64,000 nucleotides of DNA from Paraburkholderia podalyriae (GTDB lineage: Bacteria; Pseudomonadota; Gammaproteobacteria; Burkholderiales; Burkholderiaceae): contig NZ_VZQQ01000008.1 in assembly GCF_014397785.1 (NCBI RefSeq), positions 62,001 to 126,000 on the forward strand, read 5' to 3'. Positions 55,871-64,000 of this stretch are shown piece after piece. The position numbers and the translations under genes were made by a program. The notes beneath the pieces are model-generated. The model saw only the letters and a list, made by a program, of their open reading frames with translations. It did no database searches and was not told the DNA's origin. How positions within the stretch are numbered: position 1 is the stretch's first letter; every line of letters begins with the position of its first letter.

Positions 55871-57022
55871 TTACGCACGCAGAACCAGTTTCTGAATACG
55901 CCAGTTCAGCAACTCCGCAACGAATAAAACGTTCGCCGCAGGACACGCCATCTGGTGAATCCAGCCGAACTGCTTCGGCTGTTTGCCCGCTTTGCCGAGT
56001 ACGCCGAGCACTTTGCCGTCGAGCGTCATCTTGTAGATCCGGCCCGGAAACGCATCGGCGCTATAGAGCACCTGGTGCGGTCCCGGCGAAATGCAGATCG
56101 CCCACGGCGAGCCCGGCGCGAACGTGCCCGCCGCGATGTCCGCTTCGCTCGGCAGGTTGCCGATCGCGGGGCGCGCGTCCGGCGGCACCGGCACGTCGAT
56201 CGTGAACTGGCGCAGGAACGTGCCCTCGGTATCGAACACCTGGATGCGCCTGTTGCTGCGATCGGCGACGTACACGTGGTCGTTCGCATCGACCGCGATG
56301 CTGTGCGGCGTATGAAACTGTCCCGGACCCGTGCCGCGATCACCCCATGACTTCAGCCAGTTGCCGTCGCGATCGACCTTCGCGACGCGCGAATTGATGT
56401 AGCCGTCGCTGATATAGGTGTTGCCCGCCTTGTCCCACGCGACGTCGGTCACCTGACGAAAGCGTCCGGGCTCGGACGGCAGCGGCGGATTCGGATGCTT
56501 GAGCGGCGCGGTGCCTTCATCGGACGCCTCCTGCTTGCGGCCGAACACCATCGCGACGCGTCCTTCCGGCGTGAACTTGATCACCATGTCGGAGCCTTTG
56601 TCGGTGATCCAGATGTTGTCGTGCCGGTCCACCTTCACCGTGTGCGCGAACGACCACGCATACAGGTTGTGGCCGATCTCGCGCACGAACCGTCCGTCGG
56701 GTGCGAACTCGAGCAATTGCGCGGCGGCCGCGCCATACGCGGGCCCGCTGGTGTTGCCGCGCGACAGCACGAAGATGTGGCCATGCGAATTGAGCGCGAC
56801 GCCCGAGCATTCGCCGAAGTACATGTCGTTCGGCAAACGTACGGGATTGGGAATCGAGTCATAAGCTATCGTGGGCACGGTGGGCGTATCGGCCGCGAAC
56901 GCGGATGGCATCGCGAGTCCGGCGGCACTGCCCGCAAGCAGGCTGATGAAAGTCCGTCGGCTCATCGCCCGGTGGTCGGAACCGCCACAGCAAGCACAAA
57001 ACGACTCGTATCGCTCGCTCAT
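55871..57022 (-). CDS. NHL-repeat (six-bladed propeller) protein, Tat signal
   Basis: 383 residues from an ATG at 57022 with GAGGAGG upstream. Tat motif SRRTFISLLAGSAAGLAMP after a short Cys-rich lead (FCACCGG). Repeats of the NHL type: NIWITDKGSDMVIKFTPEG, NTYISDGYINSRVAKVDRDG, HVYVADRSNRRIQVFDTEG. Similar to peptidyl-glycine alpha-amidating lyase-like propellers. Periplasmic; ligand unknown. Confidence 0.82.
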   Translation of the reverse strand: MSERYESFCACCGGSDHRAMSRRTFISLLAGSAAGLAMPSAFAADTPTVPTIAYDSIPNPVRLPNDMYFGECSGVALNSHGHIFVLSRGNTSGPAYGAAAAQLLEFAPDGRFVREIGHNLYAWSFAHTVKVDRHDNIWITDKGSDMVIKFTPEGRVAMVFGRKQEASDEGTAPLKHPNPPLPSEPGRFRQVTDVAWDKAGNTYISDGYINSRVAKVDRDGNWLKSWGDRGTGPGQFHTPHSIAVDANDHVYVADRSNRRIQVFDTEGTFLRQFTIDVPVPPDARPAIGNLPSEADIAAGTFAPGSPWAICISPGPHQVLYSADAFPGRIYKMTLDGKVLGVLGKAGKQPKQFGWIHQMACPAANVLFVAELLNWRIQKLVLRA

Positions 57023-57188
57023 TCGCTGCCTCCTCGAATAGTCCGTCACCTGAAATGTGCACAAGCAATCCTAGTGCACAAAACGTTCAATAGCGAACCA
57101 CGCGAAGAACGAATCTGCGCCTCTTTGCTACCATGTAAGCCCGCGACTGCTTTGGTCCCGCGTTAGTTAATCAAACAAGGAGATTGGA

Positions 57189-57482
57189 ATGAGCAAAGGT
57201 TATTGGGTGTCGTCGTACCGCAAGACGAACGACCCGCAGAAACTGGCCGCGTACGCGCAACTGGCCCCGGCCGCGGTAGCGGCGGCGGGCGGCAAGTTCT
57301 TGGTACGCGGTGTGGCGGACGAGGCGCGCGAGCAGGGCCTGAAGGAGCGCACGGTCGTGATCGAATTCCCGACCTACGAGCAGGCCGTGGCCGCTTATGA
57401 AAGCGAGGAGTACAAGAAGGCGCTGGCCGCATTGGGCGATGGCGTCGAGCGCGATCTGCGGATCGTGCGCGGCGCCGACTGA
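57189..57482 (+). CDS. DUF1330 family protein
   Basis: 97 residues. KGYWVSSYRKTNDPQKLAAY and VVIEFPTYEQAVAAYESEEY are typical of this ferredoxin-like-fold family of unknown enzymatic role. AAGGAGATTGG precedes the ATG. Confidence 0.88.
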   Translation: MSKGYWVSSYRKTNDPQKLAAYAQLAPAAVAAAGGKFLVRGVADEAREQGLKERTVVIEFPTYEQAVAAYESEEYKKALAALGDGVERDLRIVRGAD

Positions 57483-57529
57483 CGCGCGAGCCGCAAGCGA
57501 ACACTGCGCGGCACGCGCCGCGCAGCAGC

Positions 57530-58381
57530 TTACTTCACCGCGCCGAGCGCGAGCCCCTTCACCATATAACGCTGCAACCACGCAAACACGATCGAAACCG
57601 GCAACGTCGCGCCCAACGTCGCGGCCATCACCAGATGCCATTCGACCACGTACTTGCCCGCCACCATATCGGTCACCTGCACGGTCAGCGTCTTATTCTC
57701 CGGCGAGCGGATCAGCGTATAGACGACCGCGAACTCGTTCCACGCATTGATGAACGTGAAGATCGCGGTCACGACGATCGCCGGCACCGCGAGCGGCAGA
57801 AACACCTTGAACACCGCGCGCATGCGGCTGCAGCCTTCGAGCCACGCGGATTCCTCGAGATCCTGCGGCACGGTCTGAAAGTACGACGACAGCATCCACA
57901 CCGCGAAGGCGATGTTGAACGCGGCATACGACACGATCACGCCGATCCTCGAATCGACCAGGTTGCCGTCGCCCCACGGAATCATCGCGGCGAGCCGGAA
58001 CAGGCCCACCACCAGCAGAATCGGCGAAAGCATCTGTGTGACGAGCAGGAACTGCCGGTACAGGCCGCGTCCGCGAAACGGGAAGCGCGCGAGCGCGTAA
58101 GCGGCGGGCAGGCTCACCGCGAGTGCGAGCGCGGTAGACAGGAAGCTGATGATCGCGCTGTTGCGCAGCGCGACACCGAAGTTGGCCGCGTCCCACATGT
58201 CGACGAAATTGCGCCACTGCCATTGCACCGGCAGCCAGCGCGCCGGATAGACGAAGATCTCCGACGCGGGCTTGACCGCGGTGAAGAACATCACCGCGAA
58301 CGGAAACAGCACGACGACTACGAGCGGCGACAGCGCGAGCCAGCACCACAGCGAGCGTTTTGTCTTCGCGCTCAGACTCAT
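57530..58381 (-). CDS. Sugar ABC transporter permease (MalG type)
   Basis: 283 residues, six helices. EAA loop: EESAWLEGCSRMRAVFKVFL followed by PLAVPAIVVTAIF. ATG overlaps the stop of the MalF-type gene by 4 bp. It is the last gene of the minus-strand transport operon. Substrate not readable. Confidence 0.9.
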   Translation of the reverse strand: MSLSAKTKRSLWCWLALSPLVVVVLFPFAVMFFTAVKPASEIFVYPARWLPVQWQWRNFVDMWDAANFGVALRNSAIISFLSTALALAVSLPAAYALARFPFRGRGLYRQFLLVTQMLSPILLVVGLFRLAAMIPWGDGNLVDSRIGVIVSYAAFNIAFAVWMLSSYFQTVPQDLEESAWLEGCSRMRAVFKVFLPLAVPAIVVTAIFTFINAWNEFAVVYTLIRSPENKTLTVQVTDMVAGKYVVEWHLVMAATLGATLPVSIVFAWLQRYMVKGLALGAVK

Positions 58382-59268
58382 GACTGCACTCCTTCTTTCG
58401 CGGGTTGCAGACGCAGATAAGCGATCGAGAACACGAACAGCATCACGAGCATGATCAGCGACACGGCGGCTGCTTCGCCGGGGCGTCCGAGCCGGAAGCC
58501 AAGTTCGTACAGATAGGTGACGAGGATGTGCGTGCTGTTGTCGGGGCCGCCTTGCGTCATCACCCAGATGATCGGAAACGAGTTGAACACGTAGATCACG
58601 TTCAGCAGGATCGCCATGTTGATGAAGGGGCGCAGCAACGGCATCGTCAATTGACGGAACTGCTGCCAGGCGCTCGCGCCGTCGATACGCGCGGCTTCGT
58701 AAATATCGCCCGGCACCGACGACAGGCCGCCGAGAAAGATCGTCACCGTGAACGGAATCGACACCAGAATGCCGACCGCGATTTCGACGGGGAACGCGAA
58801 CTCGGGCGTCGCCAGCCAATGAATCGGGCCGCCGATCAGGCCGAGCCGCTGCAGCGTGACATTGACCATACCGTAGTCGTCGTTGAAGGCCCAGCGCCAG
58901 ACGACGGCGGTCATCGTCAGCGAGACCGACCACGGCAGCATCACGATGGTGCGCGCCACGCCACGGCCGTGAAAGTCCTGATTCAGAATCAGCGCGACGG
59001 GTACCGAGATCAGCACCGTGCCGCCCACCACGCACACGGTCCAGATGATCGTGCGGCGTACGGAGGCGAGAAACACCGGGTCCTCGAACACGTTGATGAA
59101 ATTCTGTACACCGGTGAAGTCGCGGATCGCGCCGAAGCGCGATACCTCATGCAGCGATTGCCACACGATGTTGAAAATCGGATAGCTGATGATGAACAGC
59201 GCGAGCACGAGGCTCGGCGCAATCAGCAACCAGGGCGCGCGCGCGCGCGGAGAAACGGAACGGCTCAT
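58378..59268 (-). CDS. Sugar ABC transporter permease (MalF/UgpA type)
   Basis: 296 residues, six helices. EAA loop: YEAARIDGASAWQQFRQLTM. It follows the binding-protein gene after 174 bp that contain a strong hairpin. Works with the 57530 permease and the ATPase encoded at 61833. Confidence 0.9.
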   Translation of the reverse strand: MSRSVSPRARAPWLLIAPSLVLALFIISYPIFNIVWQSLHEVSRFGAIRDFTGVQNFINVFEDPVFLASVRRTIIWTVCVVGGTVLISVPVALILNQDFHGRGVARTIVMLPWSVSLTMTAVVWRWAFNDDYGMVNVTLQRLGLIGGPIHWLATPEFAFPVEIAVGILVSIPFTVTIFLGGLSSVPGDIYEAARIDGASAWQQFRQLTMPLLRPFINMAILLNVIYVFNSFPIIWVMTQGGPDNSTHILVTYLYELGFRLGRPGEAAAVSLIMLVMLFVFSIAYLRLQPAKEGVQS

Positions 59269-59286
59269 GCGTGCTCGATCGTAAGA

Positions 59287-59313
59287 CGCGCCCGCCTTCA
59301 GGCGGCGGGCGCG
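59287..59313 (-). promoter_or_regulatory. Intercistronic hairpin between binding-protein and permease genes
   Basis: A perfect 10-bp stem (CGCGCCCGCC / GGCGGGCGCG) with a 7-base loop, ending 18 bases before the permease ATG. Like the malE-malF case, it could protect the binding-protein mRNA and lower permease expression. It could also shield the permease ribosome site. Confidence 0.6.
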
Positions 59314-59442
59314 ACGGAATGGGCCGGAGAGTGCATCGTGCCGCGTCGGCTCGATTGCGCAGGTGGCGCGGCGGAGCGCGCGACGTCGTCGTCACGGCGC
59401 CGCGCGTTCCCTGTTCGCCTCGCTATTGCCAAAAGCCGCGTA

Positions 59443-60675
59443 TCAGTGGCCGAGCGACTTGTTCGCCTGCGCAGCCGCCGCATTCAACGCGTCAGCCGGT
59501 TGCGCCTTGTTCAGGTAGATCGACTGCATCGCGTCGGTCACGGCCTTCGCGGTGTCTTCCCAGCCGGTCACGGTCGGCGCGAAGTGAGCAGTGGGCAGCA
59601 ACGCGATGAATGCCTTGAGGTCCGGATCGTTGAACGCCGGGTCCGTCGCTTCGGCCTTCGTGGTCGGCAGGAAGCCTTCGGTCGTCGTGAACTCGACGCG
59701 CGGTTCCTTCGTGAACAGATAGTCGAGGAACTTCCATGCGGACTTCTTCACCTTCGAGTTCTTGAACATCACGATCGAATCGGTGACCGCGTAAGTGGCG
59801 TGCGTCGTGCCCATCGGCACCGGATCGATGCCGTACTTCAGGTTCGGCGCTTCCTTCTTGATCTGCTTCGCGAGGAACGGCGCGGAGATCACCATCGCGA
59901 CGCGGCCCTGCTTGAACAGGTTCTGCACGTCTTCGCGGCTATAGCCGGTGACGCCCGGTTGCGTGAGACCCTGGTCGATCATCTGCTTGTACATGGTCGC
60001 GGCCTTCACGCCTGCCGGCGAATTGAACGCGGCCTTGCCGTCCTTGCCGACCACGTCGCCGCCCATCGTCCACAGCGCGTAGTAATAGTAGACGTCGGTT
60101 TCGATTTCCTTGCCTTGCAGACCAAAGCCGGCGACGCCTTGCGCCTTCAGCTTCTTCGATGCGTCCATCACCTCGTTCCAGGTCTTCGGGCCGTTGGGGT
60201 AGCCGACTTTCGCGAGCAGATCCTTGTTGTAGTACAGCGCGCGCGCGGAAGCGGCGATCGGCAGCCCGTAGGTCTTGCCGTTGATCTGGCCAGGCGCCAG
60301 GAACGGACCGATGAAGCGGGCCTTGAAGTTCGCGTCCATGTAGCCGTCGAGCGGCTCGGCAACGTCGTCCTTCACGAAGTCGAGCAGCCAGCGCGTGCCG
60401 ACGATCGCGAGGTCGGCGTTGGCGCCGCCGGAGATGTCCGTTTGCAGCTTCTGTTGCAGCGTGTCCCAGTTCACGTCTTCGATCTTGATGGTCGTGCCGG
60501 GATTGGCCTTCTCGAAGTTGCGGGCCATTTTCTCGAAGTACGGCGCGGTCGCGTCGCTGTAGTGAGCGACCGTCACGCGGACCGTGTCGGCGTGGGCCGA
60601 CACGGCGATACCTGCAAACGCGAGCGCCACGGCGACTTTGCCTAGCGCGAGGGAAGCACGGGCATGCAACGACAT
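59443..60675 (-). CDS. Sugar-binding periplasmic protein (family 1)
   Basis: 410 residues with Sec signal (LGKVAVALAFAGIAVSAHAD). SBP_bac_1 fold: VTVAHYSDATAPYFEKMARN, GLPIAASARALYYNKDLLAK, WTMGGDVVGKDGKAAFNSPA. It captures an oligosaccharide or polyol for the two permeases. Start 60675 has AGGAGAGAG upstream. Its promoter region carries candidate RpiR sites. Confidence 0.9.
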   Translation of the reverse strand: MSLHARASLALGKVAVALAFAGIAVSAHADTVRVTVAHYSDATAPYFEKMARNFEKANPGTTIKIEDVNWDTLQQKLQTDISGGANADLAIVGTRWLLDFVKDDVAEPLDGYMDANFKARFIGPFLAPGQINGKTYGLPIAASARALYYNKDLLAKVGYPNGPKTWNEVMDASKKLKAQGVAGFGLQGKEIETDVYYYYALWTMGGDVVGKDGKAAFNSPAGVKAATMYKQMIDQGLTQPGVTGYSREDVQNLFKQGRVAMVISAPFLAKQIKKEAPNLKYGIDPVPMGTTHATYAVTDSIVMFKNSKVKKSAWKFLDYLFTKEPRVEFTTTEGFLPTTKAEATDPAFNDPDLKAFIALLPTAHFAPTVTGWEDTAKAVTDAMQSIYLNKAQPADALNAAAAQANKSLGH

Positions 60676-60732
60676 TTTTCTCTCTCCTGTGGGTGGTTTG
60701 CTGCCGTCGCCGGCCGCCTTGGGTAAATTGTT

Positions 60733-60773
60733 TGAAAAAATCCTACATGACGCAAAATAGTTTGTCACGTAGG
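60733..60773. promoter_or_regulatory. Candidate regulator sites upstream of the binding-protein gene
   Basis: Contains TGAAAAAATCCTACA (60733-60747), 12 of 15 identical to the complement of the 60900 site, and an overlapping inverted repeat CCTACATGAC / GTCACGTAGG (60742-60751 and 60764-60773, arms 22 bp centre to centre). Probably bound by the RpiR-type protein of this locus. Inferred. Confidence 0.5.
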
Positions 60774-60899
60774 GTCTGCGATATTTTTTCCCGAACGGTT
60801 TTGTGCATAAGATGCTGTAAAGCATGGGCTATTCTGCATTGTGCGATGGTACGAAAGCCCACTCTTCGGGATAACCCGACAGCCGTCGGTGGTCGGTCA

Positions 60900-60914
60900 T
60901 GTAGGAAATTTACA
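60900..60914. promoter_or_regulatory. Candidate RpiR operator upstream of the SDR gene
   Basis: TGTAGGAAATTTACA, an imperfect 15-bp palindrome of the TGTA-N7-TACA form known for HexR, an RpiR-family regulator. It is 81 bp before the SDR start. Confidence 0.5.
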
Positions 60915-60994
60915 GTGTGGCGCGGGGCGCGAGCCGGGTGGCGGAAGGCGACGGCAAGGCGGTTGAAAGAGCCAGGAGAACGAGCGAGGATCAC

Positions 60995-61768
60995 ATGGAT
61001 CGTGTCGTATTGGTAACGGGCGCATGCGGCGGTATCGGCAGCGTGTTGTGCGAGCGCTTCGTCGAGGCGGGCGACACCGTGCTCGCGCTCGACATCGACG
61101 CGGCCGCGCTGCAAGCGCTGAGCGCGCGGCTCGGCGCGGACAAGATCGCGCCGGTCGCGGTCGATCTCGGCGACGCCGCCGCGGTGCAGCAGGCGGTGGC
61201 CGTCGCGGTCGCGCAGCGCGGACCGGTCGACGTGCTGGTCGCGAACGCGGGCGCGGCGCTCGGCGCGTCGCTCGCGAGCACCGACGCCGCAAGCTGGCAG
61301 CACGACATCCATCTGAATCTGAACGGCACGTATCACACGGTCGAGGCGGTGCGCGCATCGATGATCGAACGACAGCGCGGCGCGCTCGTGCTGATCGGCT
61401 CGGTGAACGGGCTCGCCGCGCTCGGCCATCCCGCGTATAGCGCCGCGAAGGCCGGTTTGATCAGCTATACGAAGGCGCTCGCGATCGAACTGGGCCGCTA
61501 CGGCATTCGCGCGAACATCGTGTGTCCGGGCACGGTGAAGACGCAGGCATGGCAGGCGCGCGTCGACAAGAACCCGCAGGTGTTCGAGGAACTGAAGAAG
61601 TGGTATCCGCTGCGCGACTTCGCGACGCCCGACGACATCGCCGACGCGGTGCTGTTTCTCGCGTCGCCGCAAGCGCGCGTGATCACCGGCGTCGCGCTGC
61701 CGGTCGATGGCGGCTTGATGGCGGGCAACCGCCTGATGGCGCAGGAGCTGACGCTCGAGTCGTTCTGA
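60995..61768 (+). CDS. Short-chain dehydrogenase/reductase
   Basis: 257 residues. NAD(P) motif TGACGGIGSVLCERF, NAG in VANAGAALG, catalytic Ser in IGSVNGLAALGH and YxxxK in YSAAKAGLISY; the Asp after beta-2 (ALDIDAAAL) favours NAD. It likely oxidises the imported sugar or polyol. First gene of the SDR-ATPase-RpiR unit. Confidence 0.88.
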   Translation: MDRVVLVTGACGGIGSVLCERFVEAGDTVLALDIDAAALQALSARLGADKIAPVAVDLGDAAAVQQAVAVAVAQRGPVDVLVANAGAALGASLASTDAASWQHDIHLNLNGTYHTVEAVRASMIERQRGALVLIGSVNGLAALGHPAYSAAKAGLISYTKALAIELGRYGIRANIVCPGTVKTQAWQARVDKNPQVFEELKKWYPLRDFATPDDIADAVLFLASPQARVITGVALPVDGGLMAGNRLMAQELTLESF

Positions 61769-61832
61769 GCCGCGCGCGGCGTGCGCGATCCGACACCGGC
61801 AATACAACACGCAGCAAGACAATGAGGACAGC

Positions 61833-62915
61833 ATGGCAGCAGTGCAACTGAGCGGCATCTTCAAACGCTATGGCGACACCCAGGTCGTGCACGGCATCGA
61901 TCTCCACATCGACGACGGCGAGTTCGTCGTGCTGGTCGGTCCGTCGGGCTGCGGCAAGAGCACGCTGATGCGGATGGTCGCCGGGCTCGAGGAAATCAGC
62001 GGCGGCGATCTGATGATCGGCGGCACGCGCGCGAATACGCTCGCGCCGCAGCAGCGCAACATCTCGATGGTGTTTCAGAGTTACGCGCTGTATCCGCATC
62101 TGTCGGTGTATGAAAACATCGCGTTCGGTCCGAGAATTCGTAGGGAATCCCCGGAGAAATTCAAGCCGCGCATTGATGCGGCCGCGAAGATGCTCAACCT
62201 GAGCGGCTATCTTGACCGCTTGCCGCGCGCACTGTCGGGCGGTCAGCGGCAGCGCGTCGCGATGGGCCGCGCGGTCGTGCGCGAGCCGTCGCTGTTCCTG
62301 TTCGACGAACCGCTGTCGAATCTCGACGCGAAGCTGCGCGTGCAGATGCGAACCGAGATCAAGGCGCTGCATCAGCGCTTGAAGAACACAGTGATCTACG
62401 TCACGCACGATCAGATCGAAGCGATGACGATGGCCGATCGCATCGTCGTAATGAACGCGGGACGTATCGAGCAGATCGGCCGGCCGCTCGAACTCTATGA
62501 CCGGCCGGCGAATCTGTTCGTCGCGAGCTTCCTCGGCTCACCGTCGATGAATTTCGCCGAGGGCGTGATCGTCAATCGCACGCAGGGTGCGGGCCTCGCG
62601 TTGAAGCTCGCGGACGGCAGCGAAGTCGCGCTCGAACGCACGCCCGCGTCGGCCGTGGTCGGCGCGAAGGTCACGCTCGGTGTGCGGCCCGAGCACATCG
62701 AGGTCACGACGCAGATCCCGGATGCCGCGCTTGATGTCGAAGTGATCGAGCCGACTGGCGCCGAGACACACCTGTACGGGAAAATCGGCGGCACCACGTG
62801 GTGCGTGACCACGCGCGAACGCTCGAAGATCGATCCCGGTCAGCGTGTCGCGCTGCGTCTGCCGGCCGAACACATTCATCTATTCGATACGGAGAGTGGA
62901 CGCAGGCTGGTCTGA
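61833..62915 (+). CDS. Sugar ABC transporter ATPase (MalK/UgpC type)
   Basis: 360 residues. Walker A GPSGCGKST, signature LSGGQRQRVAMGRAV, Walker B FLFDEPLSNLDAKLR, and a C-terminal TOBE/OB regulatory domain (LGVRPEHIEV). It energises the permeases encoded on the opposite strand. The gap to the RpiR gene is 95 bp. Confidence 0.92.
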   Translation: MAAVQLSGIFKRYGDTQVVHGIDLHIDDGEFVVLVGPSGCGKSTLMRMVAGLEEISGGDLMIGGTRANTLAPQQRNISMVFQSYALYPHLSVYENIAFGPRIRRESPEKFKPRIDAAAKMLNLSGYLDRLPRALSGGQRQRVAMGRAVVREPSLFLFDEPLSNLDAKLRVQMRTEIKALHQRLKNTVIYVTHDQIEAMTMADRIVVMNAGRIEQIGRPLELYDRPANLFVASFLGSPSMNFAEGVIVNRTQGAGLALKLADGSEVALERTPASAVVGAKVTLGVRPEHIEVTTQIPDAALDVEVIEPTGAETHLYGKIGGTTWCVTTRERSKIDPGQRVALRLPAEHIHLFDTESGRRLV

Positions 62916-63010
62916 ACCGCGCGCGGCCTGAACTCGAATCAGGCCGACCGAAGCCGAAGCAGCTGCGAGCGACGCGGATCCATATGTAAACAGACCCTAA
63001 GGAACACCGG

Positions 63011-63874
63011 GTGTCCGCACCGAACTTGATTCCCCATATCCGCAGCGCACTCGCGAGTCTGCGGCCCGCCGAGCGCAAGGTCGCCGACATGGTGCTCGCC
63101 GACGTCGACTTCGCGATGCGCGCGAGCATCACCGAACTCGCGCAGCGCGCCGAAGTGTCCGAGCCTTCCGTCACGCGTTTTTGCCGCGCGATCGGTGCGC
63201 ACGGTCTGCGCGACTTCAAGATGCAGCTCGCGCAGAGCGTGGCGGGCGGGCTGCCGTATGCATCGACCGCGGTCGCGCGCGACGACGACGTGCAGACCTT
63301 GATGGACAAGGTCGGCGAAGCGGCGATCGACGGCATCACGCATGCGCGCGGCGCGCTCGATCCGGCCGTGGTCGAAAGCGCGATTGCGGCGCTTTCCAGC
63401 GCCCGGCGCGTGTTTTTCTTCGGCGTGGGTTCAGGCTCGGGGCTCGTCGCGCAGGACGCGGCGTTGCGCTTGTTGCGCATCGACATCGCGGCGGCCGCGT
63501 TTACCGACGGTCATTTGCAGCGTCTTTACGCCGGCCTGATGGAGCCCGGCGACGTCGCGTTTGCGATCTCGCATTCGGGGCGCAGCGTCGAGGTGAACGA
63601 GAGCATCCAGATCGCGAAGGAGCGCGGCGCGACGACGATCGCGCTGACCAACGTCGGCTCGCGGCTCGCATGGCTCGTCGATATTCCGCTGCTGCTGCGC
63701 GTGGCGAGCCCGATCGACCCGAACACGCCGGGCGTGTCGCGGCTCGTGCATCTGTGCATCATGGACGCGCTCGCGATCGGTGTCGCGCTGAAGGCCGGCC
63801 CCGAGACGCTGGAGAAGATGCGCCACGCGAAGGCGCGACTCGTGCCGCATCAGCCGGAAGGTGCGGGTGGGTAA
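63011..63874 (+). CDS. RpiR/MurR family regulator with SIS domain
   Basis: 287 residues from a GTG start. HTH_6 domain (residues 1-80; SEPSVTRFCRAIGAHGLRDF) and SIS sugar-phosphate-binding domain (VFFFGVGSGSGLVAQDAAL; AISHSGRSVEVNESIQIAKE). It probably senses a phosphorylated sugar and controls both transcripts of the locus through the TGTA-type sites. No gene is seen in the last 126 bp. Confidence 0.9.
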   Translation: MSAPNLIPHIRSALASLRPAERKVADMVLADVDFAMRASITELAQRAEVSEPSVTRFCRAIGAHGLRDFKMQLAQSVAGGLPYASTAVARDDDVQTLMDKVGEAAIDGITHARGALDPAVVESAIAALSSARRVFFFGVGSGSGLVAQDAALRLLRIDIAAAAFTDGHLQRLYAGLMEPGDVAFAISHSGRSVEVNESIQIAKERGATTIALTNVGSRLAWLVDIPLLLRVASPIDPNTPGVSRLVHLCIMDALAIGVALKAGPETLEKMRHAKARLVPHQPEGAGG

Positions 63875-64000
63875 TCCAGAACCGGCTCGCAGCGTTGCCA
63901 TTCATCCGCATCGCGCGCTGCAACTGCGACCACCGCCCAACGCCTGCCGACACTGCTGCCCGGCGCGTGTGATTCCGCAAAGCGCGAGCTGAAGCACGAA

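Overview
The window is high-GC proteobacterial chromosome. Gene content and order (complete ectoine/hydroxyectoine catabolism, L-fuconate dehydratase next to an RbsABC-type transporter, caa3-type oxidase with CtaG, orphan Hcp with a Tlde1 effector) point to the Burkholderiaceae, most likely Paraburkholderia or a close relative. This is judged from protein families and codon use only. No rRNA, tRNA, CRISPR array, intact insertion sequence or prophage was seen.

Layout. 0-6.1 kb: the end of a chromate transporter, a SulP-STAS-cyclic-nucleotide-binding transporter, and a divergent SAM/class III cyclase/ATPase/TPR protein. 6.2-13.7 kb: a lower-GC surface-polysaccharide island (DUF707 protein, Glf, flippase, GT2), then a decayed galactose-oxidase-like gene and a SCO protein; the island lies between two copies of a 31-bp direct repeat. 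13.8-32.8 kb: the ectoine/hydroxyectoine locus (enuR, eutB, eutC, eutE/doeB, asnC/doeX, doeC, doeD; then eutD/doeA and an MDR oxidoreductase; then ehuABCD, eutA and an MFS symporter). It is interrupted at 22.2-24.4 kb by a type VI secretion module: hcp, a Tlde1-type L,D-transpeptidase effector, three related putative immunity genes and the remnant of a second effector. 32.9-41.3 kb: small envelope proteins, a flavo-ferric reductase and a CuA oxidase operon (ctaG, a CopD-like gene, coxB, fused coxA-coxC). 41.6-45.6 kb: a tiny membrane protein, a GST, a class V aminotransferase, a LysR remnant and L-fuconate dehydratase. 45.6-50.3 kb: a GntR regulator and a sugar ABC transporter, probably for L-fucose. 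50.4-57.5 kb: a GGDEF-EAL protein, small unknowns, a Tat-exported phosphatase, a glycine-zipper protein, an NHL-repeat protein and a DUF1330 protein. 57.5-63.9 kb: a second sugar/polyol ABC system with an SDR and an RpiR regulator.

How the genes fit together. A 16-bp palindrome, ATTG-YTCYAGRR-CAAT, recurs upstream of enuR, eutB, ehuA and the MFS gene, with a further copy at the left island border. It is the best candidate for the EnuR operator and would join uptake, hydroxyectoine conversion, ring opening, deacetylation and aspartate formation into one regulon. The fucose and second sugar loci each have a divergent promoter region with candidate operators. The SulP/cyclase pair places a potential second-messenger producer beside a potential second-messenger-gated transporter.
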